DNA of 36,982 nt from Accumulibacter sp031732815 (GTDB lineage: Bacteria; Pseudomonadota; Gammaproteobacteria; Burkholderiales; Rhodocyclaceae): assembly GCF_031732815.1 (NCBI RefSeq), contig NZ_JAVMKF010000078.1, forward strand, positions 1 through 36,982, given 5' to 3'. Shown here piece after piece: positions 23,341-31,548 of the stretch; the stretch's first letter is position 1, and every line of letters begins with the position of its first letter. Below the pieces are notes generated by a model. The model was not told where the DNA came from and did no database searches. It saw only the letters and a program-made list of their open reading frames with translations. A program made the position numbers and the translations under genes.

Positions 23341-26300
23341 TCACCGGCGACGCAAGCGGTACTCCTGGACGAGAGTGTAGAGGGCTGGAATGACGACCAG
23401 CGTGAGGAGCGTAGACGACAGCATGCCGCCAACCATCGGCGCGGCGATCCGGCGCATGACTTCCGACCCGGTGCCGCTACCCCACATGATCGGCAGCAGG
23501 CCGGCCATGATCGCGACCACTGTCATCATCTTCGGCCGCACGCGTTCGACGGCGCCTTCCATCACCGCTGCCGCGAGATCCGCCGGCAGCGGCTGGCGGC
23601 CGGCCGCAAGCGCTACCTGCTGCGCTGCCGCCCAGGCCTGCTGGAGATAGATGAGCATGACGACCCCGGTCTCCGCGGCAACGCCGGCAAGGGCAATGAA
23701 GCCGACGGCAACCGCGACGCTCAGGTTGTAATCCAGCAGCCAAATCAGCCAGACGCCGCCGACCAGGGCAAAGGGAATCGAGAGCATGACGATAAAGGTT
23801 TCGCTCAGCCGACCAAAGTTGAGATAAAGCAGGAAGAAGATGCTCAGCAGCGTCACCGGAACGACAATCTTCATCTTGTCGATTGCCCGCTCGAGATACT
23901 CGAACTGGCCGCTCCACGTCAGGTAGTAGCCAGGTGGAAAACTGACCTGTTCGGCAACTGCGCGCTTCGCCTCGGCAACGTAGCCGCCGATGTCGCGGCC
24001 GCGCAGGTCGACGTAGATGTAGGCGGCGAGCAGCGCGTTTTCCGTGCGTATCGCCGGTGCCCCCTTGACGATCGCAACGCGCGCCAGTTGCCCGAGCGGA
24101 ATCATCGCGCCGTCCATGGTCGGCACGAGGACCTCGCGTGCCATGCTTTCGGCATCGCCGCGCAGTTCGCGCGGATAGCGCATGGTGACAGCAAAACGCT
24201 CGCGGCCTTCGACGGTCGTGGTCAGCATTTCGCCGCCCAGCGCGCTGCCGACTACCGCCAGCAGGTCGCCGACGGCCAGGCCGTAGCGCGCGAGTTGATC
24301 ACGCTGCGGATCGATATCGAGGTAATAGCCGCCGGTGATCCGCTCGGCGAAGGCGCTGGTCGTGCCGGGAACTCGTTTGACGGCGACCTCGATCGCTTTC
24401 GCCAGCCGTTCCAGCTCGTTCAGGTCGTTGCCGAAGACCTTGATGCCGATCGGCGTCCGGATGCCGGTCGACAACATGTCGATGCGCGCCTTGATCGGCA
24501 TCGTCCACGAGTTGGCGACACCGGGAAACTGCAGCGCCTGGTCGAGCTCGCTGACCAGCTTGTCGATCGTCATTCCCGCACGCCATTCGCTCTCGGGTTT
24601 GAGGTTGATGATCGTCTCGAACATCTCGGTCGGCGCCGGATCGGTTGCCGTGTTGGCGCGCCCAGCCTTGCCATAGACCGACGCCACCTCGGGAAAGCGC
24701 TTGATGATCTTGTTCTGCGTCTGCAGGAGTTCGGCCGCTTTGGTGATCGACATGCCGGGCAGCGAAGCCGGCATGTAGAAGAGCGTACCTTCGTTGAGCG
24801 TCGGCATGAACTCGGAACCCAGCCGAGCAGCCGGCCAGAAGCTGAGCACCAGCGCAACGCCGGCAAGAACGACGGTGAACGCCTTGCGCCGCAGAACCCA
24901 GGCAATCACCGGCCGATAGACGAAGATCAACCAGCGGTTCACCGGATTGCGCGCCTCGGGCAGAATCCGCCCGCGAATGAAGAGCAACATCAGGACCGGT
25001 ACCAGGGTCAGCGAAAGCCACGCCGCACCAGCCATGGCGAAGGTCTTGGTCCACGCCAGCGGGGCGAACAGGCGGCCCTCCTGCGCTTCGAGCGTAAACA
25101 CCGGGAGGAAGGAAATCGTGATGATCAGCAGCGAGAAGAAAAGCGCCGGACCGACTTCCTTGCCAGCGGCAATGATCGCCTCGCTCCGCTGCTGCGTGTC
25201 GGCCGTCGGCGGCAGTCGCTCGAGGTGCTTGTGCGCGTTCTCGATCATGACGATGGCCGCGTCGATCATGGCACCAATGGCGATGGCCAGACCGCCCAGG
25301 CTCATCAGATTGGAGTTCATGCCGAGCAGGCGCATGGCGATGAAGGCAATGAGCAAGCCAACCGGCAGCATCAGGATGGCGACCAGCGCACTGCGGACGT
25401 GCAGCAGGAAAGCGATGCAGACGAGTGCGACGATCGCCGACTCCTCGAGCAAGGTCGTCTGCAGCGTGCGGATGGCGCGCTCGATCAACTGTGAGCGGTC
25501 ATAGACCGTGTCGACGCTGACCCCGGCCGGCAAACCTGACGCCGCCTCGCCTATCCTTGCCTTGACGTTCTCGATCACGGCCAGCGCGTTCTCGCCGTAG
25601 CGCGCCATGACGATTCCCGAAACGACTTCGCCTTCACCGTTCAGTTCGCTGACTCCACGCCTTTCGTCGGGAGCGAGTTCGACGCGCGCAATGTCGCGGA
25701 TGAGCACCGGCGTTCCGCCCGCGGCCTTGACCGCGAGTTGCTCGATGTCCTCACGGCCACGCAGATAGCCTCGGCCACGCACCATGTACTCGGTCTCCGC
25801 CATCTCGACGACGCGACCGCCGACATCGCGGTTCGAATCGCGGATCACCTGCGCCACCTTCATCAAGGGAATGCCGTAGGCGCGCAGCTTGTCGGGATCG
25901 ACCGTCACCTGGTAGGTTTGTACGAAGCCGCCGAGTGAAGCCACCTCGGCCACGCCAGCCGCCTTGCTGAGCGGATAGCGCAGGTACCAGTCCTGGATCG
26001 TGCGCAGTTCGGCCAGCGTCTTGTCCCTGGCCAGCAAGGCATATTGATAGACCCAGCCAACCCCGCTGCTATCCGGCCCGATCTGCGGCACGACGCCTTT
26101 CGGCATGCGTCCGGCTGCCGCGTTGAGCGCTTCGAGGACGCGCGAACGCGCCCAGTAAATGTCCGTTCCATCGGCGAAAATGACGTAAACGAAGGACGCG
26201 CCGAAAAACGAGAAGCCGCGCACGACGCGCGATCGGGGCACGGCGAGCAGCGCCGTCGTCAACGAGTAGGTGACCTGATCCTCGACCACCTGCGGCGCCT

Positions 26301-26466
26301 GGCCGGGATACTCCGTGTAGACGATGACCTGCACGTCGGAGAGATCGGGCAGCGCGTCGATCGGCGTCCGGAGCACGGCGAAGATCCCCGCCAGGACGAC
26401 GCAGGCGGTCGCCAGCAGCACCAGCAGACGGTGGCGCGCCGACCAGTCGATGATTGCATTGAGCAT
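23341..26466 (-). CDS. cusA: CusA-type RND Cu(I)/Ag(I) efflux pump
   Basis: Inner-membrane RND transporter driving metal export through the adaptor and outer-membrane channel. The 1041-residue protein starts MLNAIIDWSARHRLLVLLAT. The proton-relay helix has AIGAMIDAAIVMIENAHKHL (residues about 397-414). Met565 (LFYMPASLPG), Met615 (PTEMFETII) and Met664 (RIDMLSTGI) keep the same 50- and 49-residue spacing as the E. coli CusA copper triad M573/M623/M672, which supports Cu(I)/Ag(I) rather than Zn/Co/Cd. The frame extends 54 residues upstream into cusB and is ignored. ATG follows the cusB stop by one base. It is the last gene of a four-gene operon. Confidence 0.93.
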   Translation of the reverse strand: MLNAIIDWSARHRLLVLLATACVVLAGIFAVLRTPIDALPDLSDVQVIVYTEYPGQAPQVVEDQVTYSLTTALLAVPRSRVVRGFSFFGASFVYVIFADGTDIYWARSRVLEALNAAAGRMPKGVVPQIGPDSSGVGWVYQYALLARDKTLAELRTIQDWYLRYPLSKAAGVAEVASLGGFVQTYQVTVDPDKLRAYGIPLMKVAQVIRDSNRDVGGRVVEMAETEYMVRGRGYLRGREDIEQLAVKAAGGTPVLIRDIARVELAPDERRGVSELNGEGEVVSGIVMARYGENALAVIENVKARIGEAASGLPAGVSVDTVYDRSQLIERAIRTLQTTLLEESAIVALVCIAFLLHVRSALVAILMLPVGLLIAFIAMRLLGMNSNLMSLGGLAIAIGAMIDAAIVMIENAHKHLERLPPTADTQQRSEAIIAAGKEVGPALFFSLLIITISFLPVFTLEAQEGRLFAPLAWTKTFAMAGAAWLSLTLVPVLMLLFIRGRILPEARNPVNRWLIFVYRPVIAWVLRRKAFTVVLAGVALVLSFWPAARLGSEFMPTLNEGTLFYMPASLPGMSITKAAELLQTQNKIIKRFPEVASVYGKAGRANTATDPAPTEMFETIINLKPESEWRAGMTIDKLVSELDQALQFPGVANSWTMPIKARIDMLSTGIRTPIGIKVFGNDLNELERLAKAIEVAVKRVPGTTSAFAERITGGYYLDIDPQRDQLARYGLAVGDLLAVVGSALGGEMLTTTVEGRERFAVTMRYPRELRGDAESMAREVLVPTMDGAMIPLGQLARVAIVKGAPAIRTENALLAAYIYVDLRGRDIGGYVAEAKRAVAEQVSFPPGYYLTWSGQFEYLERAIDKMKIVVPVTLLSIFFLLYLNFGRLSETFIVMLSIPFALVGGVWLIWLLDYNLSVAVAVGFIALAGVAAETGVVMLIYLQQAWAAAQQVALAAGRQPLPADLAAAVMEGAVERVRPKMMTVVAIMAGLLPIMWGSGTGSEVMRRIAAPMVGGMLSSTLLTLVVIPALYTLVQEYRLRRR

Positions 26467-26467
26467 C

Positions 26468-27880
26468 TCAGTGCCCCGCGTGGTCGCTGTGCCCGCCGCC
26501 AGCCGCGTGCCCACTGTGTCCGGCGTGCCCGCCGGGAGCGGCCGGGGCGGCCGGGGCGGCCGGCGGTGCAGCGTGCTGGGAATGGTCGGCAGGCAGCGCG
26601 CTGCCTTCAGCGGCTCGGCCAAAGCCACTGATTGCCGCCTGCAGGTTGCTTTCCGCGTCGATCAGGAAATTCGCTGCGACGACGACGGCCTCGCCCGCCC
26701 TCAGCCCGTCAATCACCTCGACATGCTCACCGGCGCGTGTCCCCAGGCGCACGACGCGCGGCGAGAAACGCCCCTCGCCGCTCTGCACGAGGACGATGCG
26801 GCGCACGCCGCTGTCGATCACGGCCGAGACCGGCACGGTCAGCACACGCCCTGAACTGCTCGCCGACAGTTCGAGCGTGGCATACATCGCCGGCCGGAGC
26901 AGACCGCCCGGGTTCGCCAACTCGACGCGTACCGGCACGCTGCGCGTCTCCGCCTTGAGCATCGGGTAAATGTAGGCGACCCGGCCGGTAAACACCTTGT
27001 CGGGAAAGGCGTTGATACGCACCGTCGCCGGTTGGCCGACGCGTAGGTGCGCGATGTCCTGCTCGAAAACGTCGGCGATGGCCCAGACGGAGGACAGGTC
27101 GGCCACCTGATAGAGCATCTCGCCGGCGCTAAAGCGCATGCCGGCAACGGCCTTCTTGTCGACGACCACCCCCGCCGCCGGCGAGCGCAGCGTCAGCAGG
27201 CGCTGCGCCTCGCCGCCCGCGCGCAGGCGGCTGATCTGCTCGGCCGAGATCTCCCAGTTGCGCAAGCGCGCCAGACTGGCCTCGGCCAGTTGCTGCATGC
27301 TGCGTTGCGCCTCGGCTCCCGCCTCGGCGAGCGCCTGCTTGCCGTGCACGGCGAGCAGATATTCCTTCTGCGCCGAAACGAGTTCGGGGCTGTACACCTC
27401 GGCCAGCGGCTGACCGCGCACCACCGGCTGACCACCAGCGGCAACGTGCAGTTTTTCGATCCAGCCGTCGAAGCGGGTCGAAACAGCGTACAAGCGTCGC
27501 TCATCGACCTCGATGCGGCCAGCCGCGCGCACGCTGCGCGGCAATTCGCGCAAGGCGGCAAGCTCGGTTCGCACGCCCAGCTTCTGCACTTTGTCGCTGC
27601 TGATCGACACGCCGGCTTCGCCTGCCGGCGACGTTTCGTCGCCGGCGTAAACCGCGATGTAGTCCATCCCCATGGAATCCTTCCTGGGCACCGGCGAGGT
27701 GTCGGGCAAGCCCATCGGATTGCGGTAGTAGAGCAGCTTGCGCGCCGGCTTGCTGCTCGCCGCCGCTGCGGGAGTTTCCTTGTCGCCGCTCGCTTCGCCA
27801 CTGCGGCTGCCCCACTGGTAGCCGCCGGCAAGCGCGGCGAGCGCGATCAACAAACCGCCGACGACCAACTGTCTGTTCAT
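26468..27880 (-). CDS. cusB: CusB-type periplasmic adaptor with metal-binding N-terminus and His-rich tail
   Basis: Membrane-fusion protein linking CusA to the outer-membrane factor. The 470 residues start with a signal-anchor (NRQLVVGGLLIALAALAGGY). A heavy-metal segment follows, YYRNPMGLPDTS...KDSMGMDYIAVY, giving Met56, Met70 and Met72. E. coli CusB has three Met in nearly the same pattern that hand Cu(I) to CusA. Barrel-sandwich, alpha-hairpin (about 180-260) and beta-barrel domains follow (VRAAGRIEVDER, LYQVADLSSVWAIADVFEQD). The C-terminus (after about residue 430) is Ala/Pro then Gly-His rich (GHAGHSGHAAGGGHSDHAGH), a likely extra metal-binding tail. ATG overlaps the preceding gene's stop (ATGA) and has a GGGGAGG site. 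Confidence 0.93.
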   Translation of the reverse strand: MNRQLVVGGLLIALAALAGGYQWGSRSGEASGDKETPAAAASSKPARKLLYYRNPMGLPDTSPVPRKDSMGMDYIAVYAGDETSPAGEAGVSISSDKVQKLGVRTELAALRELPRSVRAAGRIEVDERRLYAVSTRFDGWIEKLHVAAGGQPVVRGQPLAEVYSPELVSAQKEYLLAVHGKQALAEAGAEAQRSMQQLAEASLARLRNWEISAEQISRLRAGGEAQRLLTLRSPAAGVVVDKKAVAGMRFSAGEMLYQVADLSSVWAIADVFEQDIAHLRVGQPATVRINAFPDKVFTGRVAYIYPMLKAETRSVPVRVELANPGGLLRPAMYATLELSASSSGRVLTVPVSAVIDSGVRRIVLVQSGEGRFSPRVVRLGTRAGEHVEVIDGLRAGEAVVVAANFLIDAESNLQAAISGFGRAAEGSALPADHSQHAAPPAAPAAPAAPGGHAGHSGHAAGGGHSDHAGH

Positions 27881-29163
27881 AGATCCTCCCCGAGCAAGCG
27901 TTCGATTTCGGCCAGGCGAATCTGCGCCTCGGTTTGCGCGCGCAGGCGATCCAGTCTGGCCTGCCGGATCTGTCGCTGGGTTTCGAGCAAGGTTGCAAAA
28001 TCGAGCCGGCCCGTCTCGTAGCCGGCGAGCGCCGCCTTGAAAGCGATTTCGGCTTGCGGCAGCAAGGCACTGGCGATCAGTTGTTCGAGGCGGCGCGCTG
28101 CTTCCAGTGCCGCGACGTTCTCGGCCAGATCGGCGGCGACCTGGTTGGCCACCGCCTCCTTGCGCGCGCGCGCGGCAGCAGCCAAGGCCAGCGCTTCGCT
28201 TTCCTGCGCCCGGCGACTTTCCCGCGCAAGCGGAATGTTCACCTCGAACATCAGTTCCCATTCGGCAACGCGACTGCCCACCTGGATCGGCGAAACGCCG
28301 ATCGTCACATCCGGATAGCGATTCTTGCGCACCAGCTCGCCACTCGTCTCGGCCGCCAGGAGCTGAGCCTCCTGCGCGGCAAGCTGCGGATTGGCGGCGA
28401 GCAGACGCGCGCTCAACGCGCCGTCGGCGAGCTGCTCGGCCGACGGCAGCGGACGCAGGACACGGGCCTCGGCCAAGGGTGCTGTCGGCGGTCGGCGCAG
28501 CAGCCCGTTCAGGCGCGCCGCCGTCTGCCGGGATTCGCTCTCCAGGCGCAGGCGTTCGCCGCGCAAGTTGCTCTTCTCGACCTGCGCCCGGATGACGTCC
28601 TGCTGCGCTGCGAGTCCGCCGGCGTAGCGCGCCTGCGCGAGCCGTTCGAGCGTCTCGGCCAGGCGCAGCAGTTCGCCGTTGAGCTGCAGGCTGTGCCCGG
28701 CCAGATAGTATTGGGCAAAACCCGTCTTCACTTTCGCCGCCAGTTCGCTCCATGCACTGGCCCGACGCGCCTCGGCCTGCGCTGCGTCGGCCTCGGCGAC
28801 CTGCCTTTTCAGGTCGCGCTTGCCCCACCAGGGAAACGTCTGGGCGAGGGTATATCTGGTGCTCCCGACGCGCCCCGGCAACAGATTAAAGCTGCCATTG
28901 TCGGCCCGGTTGGTGACGTCACGCAGTTCGAGCCGGCCGATCGGGTCGGGCAGCGCAGCAGCCGAGTGCACGCGCGCCTGGGCCGCTTCGAGTTCGAAAC
29001 CGCTGGCCGCCAGATCAGCATTCTGCCGACGCGCGAGCACCAGCAGTTCGTCGACCCGCGAACCGGGAAGTCCTGCCGAGGGAATGTCGGGTGCTTGCGC
29101 CGAAGCAAGCGCCGTAGCGAGCAGCAGGCAAAGTGCGCTCAGTCTGCGCGAGAAAATATCCAT
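27877..29163 (-). CDS. TolC-family outer-membrane efflux protein (CusC/CzcC-like)
   Basis: The 428-residue outer-membrane factor has a Sec signal peptide (RRLSALCLLLATALASAQA), no convincing lipobox, and two OEP repeats: VDELLVLARRQNADLAASGF... with TFPWWGKRDLKRQVAEADAA, and the second half with NPQLAAQEAQLLAAETSGEL, WELMFEVNIPLA and LAGYETGRLDFATLLETQRQ. It forms the outer channel of the tripartite pump with the two following genes. It overlaps the cusB start by 4 bases. ATG 29163 was chosen because the signal peptide begins there; 26 upstream codons are unlike a leader. It is closer in style to CzcC/CusC than to TolC, and the exact class is not certain. Confidence 0.9.
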   Translation of the reverse strand: MDIFSRRLSALCLLLATALASAQAPDIPSAGLPGSRVDELLVLARRQNADLAASGFELEAAQARVHSAAALPDPIGRLELRDVTNRADNGSFNLLPGRVGSTRYTLAQTFPWWGKRDLKRQVAEADAAQAEARRASAWSELAAKVKTGFAQYYLAGHSLQLNGELLRLAETLERLAQARYAGGLAAQQDVIRAQVEKSNLRGERLRLESESRQTAARLNGLLRRPPTAPLAEARVLRPLPSAEQLADGALSARLLAANPQLAAQEAQLLAAETSGELVRKNRYPDVTIGVSPIQVGSRVAEWELMFEVNIPLARESRRAQESEALALAAAARARKEAVANQVAADLAENVAALEAARRLEQLIASALLPQAEIAFKAALAGYETGRLDFATLLETQRQIRQARLDRLRAQTEAQIRLAEIERLLGEDL

Positions 29164-29276
29164 GTTCGTTGCGTCACCGAGTTGTGGCAGACCAGCCGAC
29201 CGTTGGCCGACCAGGCGACTCGCAGCGAGTGCCGGCGGCAATCAGGCAGGGAGAAAGGCGAGAAGAGCCTTCGCTG

Positions 29277-29639
29277 TCAGAAGCGAATGGCGACAGGCGG
29301 TGGGTTGGGCTCTTCCGGCAGGTGTGAAGCGGGTTGCGCTTCACCGCGGACAACCAGGACCGACTGCCGCGGCCCACCGGTCGGGACTCGCGCCGAAGCG
29401 GGCAGCACGCCGGCGCCCGCCAGGTGACAGATCGCGCAATGCTCGCACGACGCTTCGCCGGCCGCGGTCGACGCGTCGTCGAGCTGCGCGTCGCTGGCAG
29501 CAGCCACAGCATCGGCCGTGCAGTGCGTGCCAACCTGCGCGCCCGACGACGGCGCAGCCACCTGCCACGGCATGGCCAGCCCGGCCAGCGTTTGCAGCGG
29601 CAGCACGAGGGCAAGCAGAAAGGCGATGAACTTGCGCAA
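29277..29639 (-). CDS. Small secreted Cys-containing protein heading the cus operon
   Basis: A 120-residue protein with a clear signal peptide (RKFIAFLLALVLPLQTLAGL) beginning at TTG 29639. No ATG is available, and the upstream frame continues without a better start. The mature part is Ala-rich and carries GTHCTADA and SCEHCAICHLAG, so four Cys and several His could bind metal. The C-terminus is Pro/Glu-rich (HLPEEPNPPPVAIRF). Similar short proteins often sit at the front of metal-efflux clusters in Betaproteobacteria, but I cannot name a function. A TTGACG/TAGACT promoter lies about 40 bases upstream, so this is probably the first gene of the operon. A periplasmic copper-sensing or chaperone role is inference. 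Confidence 0.65.
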   Translation of the reverse strand: MRKFIAFLLALVLPLQTLAGLAMPWQVAAPSSGAQVGTHCTADAVAAASDAQLDDASTAAGEASCEHCAICHLAGAGVLPASARVPTGGPRQSVLVVRGEAQPASHLPEEPNPPPVAIRF

Positions 29640-29677
29640 GGGGGGCAAACGGAGAAGAAAGGAAAGGCAGGCGATGG

Positions 29678-29707
29678 AGTCTATGCCGCACACGGCGCGC
29701 CCGTCAA
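29678..29707 (-). promoter_or_regulatory. Candidate sigma-70 promoter of the cus operon
   Basis: Minus-strand TTGACG (29702-29707) and TAGACT (29678-29683) with an 18-base spacer. The predicted transcript starts about 30 bases before the TTG of the small Cys protein. A repeated CAACCG element lies 15-35 bases upstream of the -35. Confidence 0.5.
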
Positions 29708-30070
29708 GCGCAAATCCTCTGCCAACCGGTTGAATCGGTTGCCACAAGGATCGCGCGGGCAGGCGAGCGATGCAGCGCGAACGCGAGCGCGCTCTGAGTG
29801 TCTTGCGCATTAGCTCGCTGGCCAATGGTCGACAAGCTGCATCGTCAAACTCTGCCTTTAACCACTGGCAGCGCGCCCGCGCCCGGCCATCGCTCTGGGT
29901 GGCGCCGTCGAGCGCGACTTTCCCAGGCCGCGGCGGCGCCGACGGTTTCAGCCGGCGCGCTCCTCGCTTACAATCTGCAGGTGGTAGCACTCGCGCGCGG
30001 CGCGCCGGTTCTGCCGACACGACGCGCGTCGTAGCGTGGCGACGGCTGCGTCGCGTACGGCCGTCAGGTC

Positions 30071-30094
30071 AGGGCGAAGGCTTGCCTTCGCTCT
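30071..30094. repeat. Near-perfect inverted repeat in the leader of the PLD-FHA gene
   Basis: AGGGCGAAGGC (30071-30081) pairs with GCCTTCGCTCT (30084-30094) around TT, with one G-T pair. It lies 26 bases before the start codon. No T-run follows, so it is a leader hairpin or a protein-binding palindrome rather than a standard terminator. Confidence 0.5.
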
Positions 30095-30119
30095 GACGCG
30101 GCGAACCCAGGAACTCGTC

Positions 30120-31358
30120 ATGCTGCAGAAGATCTCGCTCATCGTTCAACCAGGCGACAGCTTTTTCCCGATCGTGCGCGCCGTCGACCGGGCGGTACGT
30201 ACGATCAATCTGACCGTCTACCGGATGGATGACCCGATCATCCAGCTCGCCCTGGTCGACGCTCGCCGACGCGGCGTACGCATTCGCGTGCTGATCGCGA
30301 GCAGTGCGCGCGGCTGGGAAGAGAAGAATCGCAAGCTGCTCAAGGACGCCAAGGAAGCCGGAATCGCCACCCGTGAACCCGCCGGCGACAGCAAGCGAGC
30401 GCGTTATCACTACAAAGTGATGACGGTGGATGCCGAACAGGCGTTCGTCTTCACCTTCAATCCGACGCGCGAGAACCTGCACTACACGCGCGACTTCGGC
30501 GTCGAAACGCACGATCCGGCGATCGCCAGCGAGATCGACCGGCTCTTTGCGGCCGACTGGAACGACCGCAGCTTCACGCCGGACGAGGCGCTCCCCCTGC
30601 TGATCAGCCCGTTCAACAGCCGGCAAAGAATCGAGCAGTTGCTGGGCAGCGCACGCACCTCGATTCAGATCGCCGATGCCAAACTGACCGACCCGGCGAT
30701 CGTGCGCCTGCTCGTCGACAAGGCGAAAGCTGGCGTTCAGGTTCGCGTTCTCGGCGACGAGGAGCACGGCAACATCTTGCCCGGGGAAATCGAATTCCGC
30801 GCGGTGCCACGCTACAAGCTGCACGCCAAGTGCGTGATCATCGACGGTGCGACGGCCATCATCGGCAGCATGAACCTGCGCACCGAGAGTCTCGACCGGC
30901 GCCGCGAGCTATCGATCACGGTCGATGACCGCGAGGTCCTGCGTCGGCTGAGCGCGGTTTTTGCCAGCGACTGGGAGCACAAGACGCCGTCTTTCGACAG
31001 CACCGATACGCAACTGATCAGGCTGCCGAAGGATCTGCCAGTCTCGCCGGGGCGAGCCACAAAAAGCGGTTTCGTGCTCGTCTCGCGGACCAACGCCCTC
31101 GCCCGCCATGAATTGCGCGAGGGCGTGACCAGCCTTGGCCGGGCGCCGGAAAACGATGTGGTGATCAGCGACGCGCCGGTGAGCCGACACCACGCGCTGA
31201 TCACGCTCGACAAGGGGAGTTGCCGAATCACCGATCTCTACAGCGGCAACGGCACTTTCCTGAACGGCGAGCGGGTCCACGGAACCACCTGGCTGTGTGC
31301 CGGCGATGTGATCCGGATTGCCGAGAGCGAAGAGTTCCGCCTGCTCGAACTCCTCTAG
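30120..31358 (+). CDS. Phospholipase D-like/FHA domain fusion protein
   Basis: A 412-residue protein with no obvious signal peptide. Residues 1 to about 300 contain two PLD (HKD) half-sites: H97-x-K99-x4-D104 in YHYKVMTVD with N114 (FTFNPT), and H235-x-K237-x4-D242 in LHAKCVIIDG with N252 (IIGSMN). Both are complete, so phosphodiesterase or phosphatidyltransferase chemistry is plausible on a lipid or nucleic acid. Residues about 320-412 are an FHA phosphothreonine-binding domain: TSLGRAPENDVVISDAPVSR, then HHALITL, then NGTFLNGERV. The N-terminal extension to 30036 is rejected for lack of conservation. ATG 30120 has AGGA upstream. The neighbours are copper genes, and no Ser/Thr kinase gene is visible. 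Confidence 0.9.
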   Translation: MLQKISLIVQPGDSFFPIVRAVDRAVRTINLTVYRMDDPIIQLALVDARRRGVRIRVLIASSARGWEEKNRKLLKDAKEAGIATREPAGDSKRARYHYKVMTVDAEQAFVFTFNPTRENLHYTRDFGVETHDPAIASEIDRLFAADWNDRSFTPDEALPLLISPFNSRQRIEQLLGSARTSIQIADAKLTDPAIVRLLVDKAKAGVQVRVLGDEEHGNILPGEIEFRAVPRYKLHAKCVIIDGATAIIGSMNLRTESLDRRRELSITVDDREVLRRLSAVFASDWEHKTPSFDSTDTQLIRLPKDLPVSPGRATKSGFVLVSRTNALARHELREGVTSLGRAPENDVVISDAPVSRHHALITLDKGSCRITDLYSGNGTFLNGERVHGTTWLCAGDVIRIAESEEFRLLELL

Positions 31359-31548
31359 CCCTTACCGCTTCGCATTGGTCACCGGCCGACCCCCGCCGGA
31401 ATCGCCCGATCGGTCACGAGTGCAGCATCTGCAGGCGCGGCTGTGCGACCCCATGTCACATTCCCGACGAGCGTCCAGCAACCTACCATCGGCGACTGAT
31501 CAGCGCGGCAGCCATCCCGGCGGCCGCCGACTCACCCGAGGAGAGAAG

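Larger units (their letters stand above)
29640..30119. other. Divergent intergenic region between the cus operon and the PLD-FHA gene
   Basis: About 480 bases with no supported gene. It holds the cus promoter (29678-29707), a repeated CAACCG motif upstream of it on the minus strand (29722-29742, CAACCGATT then CAACCGGTT) that could be an operator, a rightward TACAAT (29969-29974) that may serve the PLD-FHA gene, and the palindrome at 30071-30094. I did not recognise a CueR-type operator. Long open frames here are Arg-rich shadows. Confidence 0.5.

Noticed and set aside
23083..25494. 803-codon open frame on the plus strand opposite cusA and part of the chemoreceptor gene
   Set aside because: Its product is Arg/His/Asp-rich without family motifs, and it is antisense to a fully conserved RND pump; GC-rich codon bias opens such frames.
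27881..28828. Long N-terminal extension of the cusB frame (to a 786-codon product)
   Set aside because: The extension overlaps the TolC-family gene in another frame. ATG 27880 has a strong ribosome-binding site and a signal-anchor.
27934..29427. 497-codon plus-strand open frame opposite the TolC-family gene
   Set aside because: No domain, biased composition, and antisense to a clear outer-membrane factor.
29640..30119. CueR or other MerR-type copper operator upstream of the cus operon
   Set aside because: Only a CAACCG direct repeat is visible; the 19-20 bp spacer palindrome expected of MerR-family promoters is absent.
31359..31548. Possible cobalamin riboswitch before the TonB-dependent receptor
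   Set aside because: No conserved B12-box or stem pattern was seen, and receptor residues point to copper.
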